Source: Diatrype stigma (taxonomy: Eukaryota; Ascomycota; Sordariomycetes; Xylariales; Diatrypaceae). Taken from it: DNA of 64,000 nucleotides. Positions 58,433 to 64,000 of this stretch are shown here, piece by piece (positions within the stretch are counted from its first letter, which is position 1; each line of letters begins with the position of its first letter). The position numbers were made by a program, and so were the translations under genes. The notes beneath the pieces are model-generated. The model did no database searches and was not told the DNA's origin. It worked only from the letters and a program-made list of their open reading frames with translations. The stretch is from contig JAKJXP020000039.1 of assembly GCA_022225965.2 (NCBI GenBank), forward strand, positions 310,001 to 374,000, given 5' to 3'.

Positions 58433-61400
58433 TGTCACAGAAATGGGCCGCCGAATTAATGCAGAGTAATCTGAAGGTTCTAAGCAAGTATTTTGGAGTC
58501 TGTGGGCTTATAAGGTTATAGGCCAGAGAATATCCAGGCGGGAAAGAGAACGGACGAGTGCTCACTTGTATAGACATCTTGATCAAGGGGAAGGGGACGT
58601 TGGCGTAACCATAGCCATAATTTACTCCGGGCATATCGTATAACGGAGGCGTCTCGCTCGACCTAATCTAATGGTGAGCTGAGTATACGATGTGATGATC
58701 TAAGCCCTTAACTGCTGTAGCCTTACTGCCCTGCCCTGTCATGCCCATGTTACCCGCAGGCTAATCCTTCGATCTGCTGCTGCCGTCTGCAGTCTACTGC
58801 GTTAGTGCGGCCCCCAAGGTGGCGACCTCATTGGTGAGAAGCGTGGGAGGCGTGAGCCGCCCACTGTTATGGGGGTCGCAGTCATGGATTCACCTACCAC
58901 AACGGTTACATTGCATGCAGATATCTAGCTGCCTAGCCCCAGCCAGGCTCAGGGCTCCCCAGATCCCTGGCTCTGCCTCCCAAGTTGTGATTGGCCGGCG
59001 AGTCGCGATAGTGTGTTGGCCGTTAAGCTTAAAAGCCCGTCCCTTCTGCTCACTGCTGCCAAGCAGGCAAAGCGTAGCCCGGCCCGTGAGGACTATAGAG
59101 CGGGGACTATCTATTGGTTGGCGTGCAATGATGCTATACGCGAGATTTCTGGATTCTGGATCCTGGCTGATATAATATAATGACAACCACTATTAGCTTT
59201 TACGGGAGGGCCTTCAGTCAGGTACTCCAACCCCTGACTTCATACGTCCGCTCAGGAGTAGACTGGGTCAAGTTTCTTAGTAACAAAAGAGAGTTGAGAG
59301 TCGCGGATTCAAGGATGAAAACTTGCGGGCGCTGCAAAGGGGACAGCGTACCTCTCGCATAATGGTGAGTAGTAGGTAAGGCTACTGCAGCGACCCGAGG
59401 TTATTCCATAACTCGAAGGAGACAGAGGAACTAAAGACTTGATTGCCTCGGTGCAAAAGTGAAGCCTTACGCACGTTAGGCTGAACCGTATCATGTCGTT
59501 TTCGTCTAGACTCGATCTCATGCTGCATGATTGATCAACTCATCGAAGATCGAAGGATGGGAGCCTGCGCTGTAAACACCCTGTTTGTGAGGGAGACGGT
59601 TTTTTTAGACCTTCGCATAGATACGTCCTCCATCCGGCTAGGAGTAGAAGCCTTCCGCAACATATAGTCCACGTACCCTGATGCGGATATTCGTAAGCCC
59701 CCCTCTCCTACCTTGACTATGGTGATGCACAACCCATCAAACCGGAAGGCTCTTCACCCCTTCCTGTCTCAAGGTCGCAACCATCAGCATCTCATGCACA
59801 GATTATTGTATTTCGCGAGGCGATGTTCTCACTGTGAAGGTCCCATAACATCTCCCATTGCTTTCCTAAGTCACCAGTGGATTTGTTCCGCTGCAGTCTC
59901 TGTGTTTTGTCACTATCTAGATCTCTACATATTGTGATCCATCCTTGTCTTATGACACGGCCAGAGAGACACGTGATGGACACCCGCTGCTGTTCCGCTA
60001 CCTGACCCTGCCTGACGTTGTCCTTTATAGGATGACGACGCCAAGATTGAGGCTGAAATGCGCGTCCTATGGTAACGAAGATGCAAGACAGCGGCTCAAT
60101 TGATACACAAATCGATTGAGGATTCGGCTATAGTCTATAGCAGTCGGAGATTTAAGTAACGTTGGGCACGTCTTTCTTGTTGTTGTGTGTAGGTGGGTTC
60201 CCTTATGTAGACTAGAACTACCTTTGTCTTGATTCTGTGGCATAAGGACCACCACATGTATTTGTTGAGAATTGTTGCAATGTTACAATGTTACTTCCGT
60301 AGTGAGTCTCTAATGACTTGAGTAAGGAGAGATAGAGTGAAGTAGCTGAGACTGATGTCAACTTGCAAATGAAATAAGGTGTAGACTGACATACTCCCGT
60401 CACCAGTATGGCTGTATTAGGACTAGCGCATAGCTACACCAGCTGATTTGCGCTGATTTAGGTAAGTTTTCTTAATCGAACTTTTGCTGTTGCTGCTACC
60501 TATGGAAGGTAAGAAATACCTAGGTACCTACAGTATTGGGTAGGTACTTCGATTACATCCAGTACATCGGTAAGTTTGTCTATCGGAGTCATAGAGCAAA
60601 AAGTGCCGACCGATAAGAATGAAAAGCTTGATCCGCACCTCCCTCGGCCATTTGGATCGCCCCTGCATTATCGCTAACAGCAACAGCTAACGAAACATCC
60701 AACAAATATCTAACTGCATAAGCACTTCGGCAACCTCAGAAAACCAACAACCGGCTGTACAAGTCGACATTACGTTGAATATCTTGAAAGCCAAAGTCGG
60801 TAAATTGCAAATCGAACTAAGTAAGTACTACATAGGTCATATGATTTTCCATTTTTTCATTCATCCCTAGTCCAGGCCAAAGACCGTTCGTTACCTGGAT
60901 TCCTCTTTTACCACTCTAGTGTTGAACCGACCCCTTTCCTGAGATGCCGTTTTATTACGTACTGTATGTAGCAAAAGGTTTGCCTTTGCCCTTCAACCCT
61001 TGTGCCCTTCCAAGTGCGCCAAGTCGTGAGGATGCGGCTGGTCGGAGACCTCCACTGTTTATCAATCAACCTCCCTCCTCCTACGTTATCAATCGAACCA
61101 CATTAAGGCCAGATCCCCCCGCAGAATAACCGAACGATCCACTGCAGCAGCGGTTGAAGGTTGCGACTACGGTGCGCTAGCAGGAATCTACCTGCCCACT
61201 GTGCCACTGCCCGCTGTCAAGGTTCCAAAGGCCCCGAGCCCCCAAGCCCCCAAGCCCCCAAGCTCCCCCAATCCAGCCAGTCCAGTCGCCAGTCCACCTG
61301 CACAGCTCGTCCTGCCTGCCTGCCGACCTGCCGTCAGCCAGTGCTCCCTCCACTTAGCCCATCTACCTGACTGGTGCACGACACCTCAAAACTAACCCAG

Positions 61401-61653
61401 CCAACTTGTTAGTTATTGCATGCCTAGGTCCATCCATCCATTCAACATCTAATCTGCAATCCGCTGTCGTACATGCATCAATTGTAACTCGCATACTCTC
61501 GGCGGCTTCGACGACGCCTCGGTCCTATCTCCCTGGATTCTCTTCTCTTCTCTTCTTTTTTCCCTTTCTCTCCAGCAATCGCCCGGGAAGGTTGAATGAA
61601 GAACGAGAGACAATTTATGAATGGATTGAGCGCATGTAGTCACCACCGACACC
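58433..61653. other. Long intergenic region upstream of HET and demethylase genes
   Basis: 3.2 kb between divergent genes. Many short frames, none with a family signature. The last kilobase is C/T- and CCAAG-rich (CCAAGCCCC repeats near 61240-61265; a pyrimidine tract at about 61535-61575) and probably contains the promoter and 5' UTR of the demethylase gene. Confidence 0.55.
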
Positions 61654-64000
61654 ATGTCGACCGATGCGACTGCCGGAATGGAGCCGCCCGATAATCACCA
61701 GCCGCAGCCGCAACTGGTTCCAGGTCCTGCTCACGACGAGATGGCAAATGAACCATCCACCACTGCTATCGATACGAACGACATAACTATGAAGAACGAT
61801 AAGGACCATGATAATAGTTCTAACCCTCAGAAGCCCACCGGCCTTCATTCGCCACCCGATAGTAACAATGCGATGAAGCTCGATACTAGCGACGACTCGG
61901 ACCTCAGCGACTTGGAGGATCCCGCTCCCGACCTGCACCCACCACCACCACAGGGAAACCCCCCAGCTGCTGAACCCCAGGAAGAAGACGAGGATATCGG
62001 TGATGTCCTCCCTGATCATTGGTCGGGAAATGTCCCTGTGTTCAAGCCGGACATGCACCAGTTCAAGGATTTTAAGAAATTCGTATGTCGCACCCGCTTT
62101 CTTCTGCCCTCGTATCATTTGCAGTGTGACTGACTCGTTACTACAGATGGCAAAGGTCAATCCATACGGCATGAAGTCTGGTATCATCAAGATTATCCCT
62201 CCCGAGGAATGGAAAGAGAAGCTTCCTGCCTTGGACGACCTCGTAAAGCAGGTCACTGTCAGACAACCGATCAAACAGGAAATCATGGGCACTAATGGGA
62301 CCTATCGACAAGTCAACATCCTGCACCAACGATCATACAATCTTCCACAGTGGCGCCAGCTCTGCGACCAAAGCGAACATCAACCTCCCGCACGACGAGG
62401 CGAGAGGCGTGCCCATCAGGAAAAGCCGAAAGCTGCACCTCGAACACGAGCCGCCGCATCGGCCACAACCCGCTCATCGTCCACTTCTAGGAGACGAGGA
62501 CGAGGCGGTCGTGGTCGAGGCAAGAGAGGCTCTGCTAAGGACAACGTGGTGGACTCAGAGGAACGCCCAATGACACCTGTTTCACCAAGACCCATCGAGT
62601 CGGTGGAACAAGACCTCAGCACGCCCTTGGATGAGGATGAGGACGACACCCCAAAGGTTGGCCGGATGGGTGCAGTTCGGCAGGCTAAAGATAAGACGCA
62701 ATCTATCTCGGCCAGAAGGAAATATGCGAGACGCGAAGCATCAGCTAGAATCGACGAAGAAGCATTCAAGGAGTTTGATTACAAAATGGACATTTCGGAC
62801 TATACCCCAGAGAGATGCGAAGAGCTGGAACGCATTTACTGGAAAACGCTGACATATGCACCCCCCTTGTACGGTGCCGACCTACCAGGAACCCTCTTCG
62901 ACGAAGACAACGACACGTGGAATCTCAACAAACTTCCGAATTTGCTGGATGTGCTCGGTACTAAAGTTCCTGGAGTGAACACTGCATATCTCTACCTCGG
63001 AATGTGGAAGGCAACTTTCGCATGGCACCTCGAAGATGTTGATTTATACAGTATCAACTACCTTCACTTTGGTGCTCCCAAGCAATGGTACAGCATTTCC
63101 CAGGGCGATGCTCGTCGGTTTGAAGCTGCCATGAAGAGCATCTGGCCTACAGATGCCAAAGCTTGCGACCAGTTCCTTCGCCACAAAGCCTTCTTAATCT
63201 CCCCAAATCATCTACAGCAGTATTTCAACATCAAGGTTAACAAGTGTGTCTCGTATCCTGGAGAATTTGTCGTTACCTACCCCTACGGGTACCACTCTGG
63301 GTATAACCTGGGATACAACTGCGCAGAGGCTGTTAACTTTGCCCTGGACTCCTGGTTGCCTATGGGGAAAATTGCCAAGCGATGTGAATGCGCCCAGGCC
63401 CAGGACAGTGTTTGGGTAGATGTGTATGAAATAGAGCGCAAGCTACGGGGTGAGGAGACCGATTACGAAGAAACAGAAGAAGAGGACGAAGATGAAGAAG
63501 AAGATGAGGACGATGACGATATCGATAGTAACGTGGCAACACCGCAAGCCACTAATGTGGCGTTCAGACAGGCTGGACGGAAACGTAAGCGCACTGCAGC
63601 TGACAAGGGCGAACGGAAGCCCGGCCGGAAGATGAAGAAGATACGGCTTCGCGTTAAGAACCATGTCGAACCTCCTTGTTGTCTCTGCCCACACGACATA
63701 CCCGGCACAGAAGTATTGCCTACCGACGATGGACGCAAGGCTCATCGCATTTGTGCTTTGTATAGCCCAGAGACTTGGATCGAGACGGTCGACGACAAAG
63801 AGGTGGTTGCAAATGCGGCGGAAATAAGTAAAGCTCGATTGGATCTGAAGTGCTTGTACTGCCGATCTAAGAGGGGTGCTTGCTTTCAATGCTCTCATAA
63901 GAAGTGTGCCAGATCCTACCATGCTACCTGTGCAGCAGCTGCCGGCGTCATGGTTGAGGAAGGCGAAGTTCCAATATTTGGTGAAGATGGCACTGAATAT
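61654..64000 (+). CDS. JmjN/JmjC/PHD histone lysine demethylase, KDM4 type, 5' part
   Basis: Fe(II)/2-oxoglutarate histone demethylase of the KDM4/JMJD2 family (yeast Rph1/Gis1, Aspergillus KdmA), expected to act on H3K9/H3K36 methyl marks in the nucleus. Exon 1 61654-62082, exon 2 from 62147 to the window edge; 761 residues visible with no stop. JmjN (VPVFKPDMHQFKDFKKF, then MAKVNPYGMKSGIIKIIPP) spans about 125-165 and is cut by the intron. A basic, RGRGGRGRG-containing stretch follows at about 250-275. JmjC covers about 400-570 with the iron ligands His437, Glu439 (AWHLED) and His526 (YGYHSG), all intact and spaced as in active KDM4. An extended PHD (CCLCPHD ... CLYC ... CARSYHATC) starts at about 653. 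The 3' end is missing. Confidence 0.95.

Noticed and set aside
58819..59175. 118-codon frame in the HET/demethylase intergenic region
   Set aside because: No family signature, with an equally long overlapping frame on the opposite strand; likely chance.

Overview
The window is nuclear DNA of a filamentous ascomycete (Pezizomycotina, most likely a Sordariomycete). This rests on short 45-110 bp introns with GTRNGT donors and CTRAC-like branch sites, a HET-domain gene, a KDM4-type demethylase with a fungal layout, and long AT-rich blocks of dead transposons carrying the mark of repeat-induced point mutation (RIP): transitions only, CpA sites lost, CAA/CAG/TGG codons turned into stops. No bacterial, plasmid, phage or CRISPR features were seen.

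Layout. 1-565: 3' part of ribosomal protein eS8. 1531-8454: a structurally complete but RIP-ruined Ty1/copia element on the minus strand, with two 213-bp LTRs and 5-bp target duplications. 9119-12077: a Gyp5-like Rab GTPase-activating protein (minus). 12661-18254: a second AT-rich element, bounded by perfect 59-bp terminal inverted repeats with TA at both ends. It carries a decayed Fot/pogo transposase, a decayed glutamine-rich reading frame and an AT satellite. 18255-24537: a gene-poor stretch with one intron-containing tRNA-Ala(AGC). From 24.5 kb the window is gene-rich: a 4,058-residue HECT ubiquitin ligase of the Tom1/HUWE1 family (+), PRPP synthetase (+), ribosomal protein eS6 (-), Ctf8 (+), TAF10 (+), mitochondrial ribosomal protein uS19m/Rsm19 (-), two adjacent MITEs, an M1 aminopeptidase (-), APC10/Doc1 (+), a Pof1/NMN-adenylyltransferase-like protein (+), a HET-domain protein (-) and the 5' part of a JmjN/JmjC/PHD demethylase that runs off the right edge.

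The genes do not form a pathway cluster. Most are single-copy housekeeping genes for translation (eS8, eS6, Rsm19), nucleotide and NAD metabolism (PRS, Pof1-like), ubiquitin and cell cycle (Tom1, APC10, Ctf8), transcription and chromatin (TAF10, KDM4), vesicle traffic (Gyp5-like) and peptide turnover. The HET-domain gene is the only typical accessory gene. Exon boundaries were read by eye from splice signals; each multi-exon model given closes in frame to a stop, except the two genes cut by the window edges.

No clearly new biological system was found. The most unusual material is in the transposons: a possible cargo frame and AT satellite inside the Fot/pogo-type element, the split RIP pattern in the copia LTR pair, and two side-by-side TA-flanked MITEs, one with an internal 9-bp minisatellite and the other with a 10-bp perfect hairpin.
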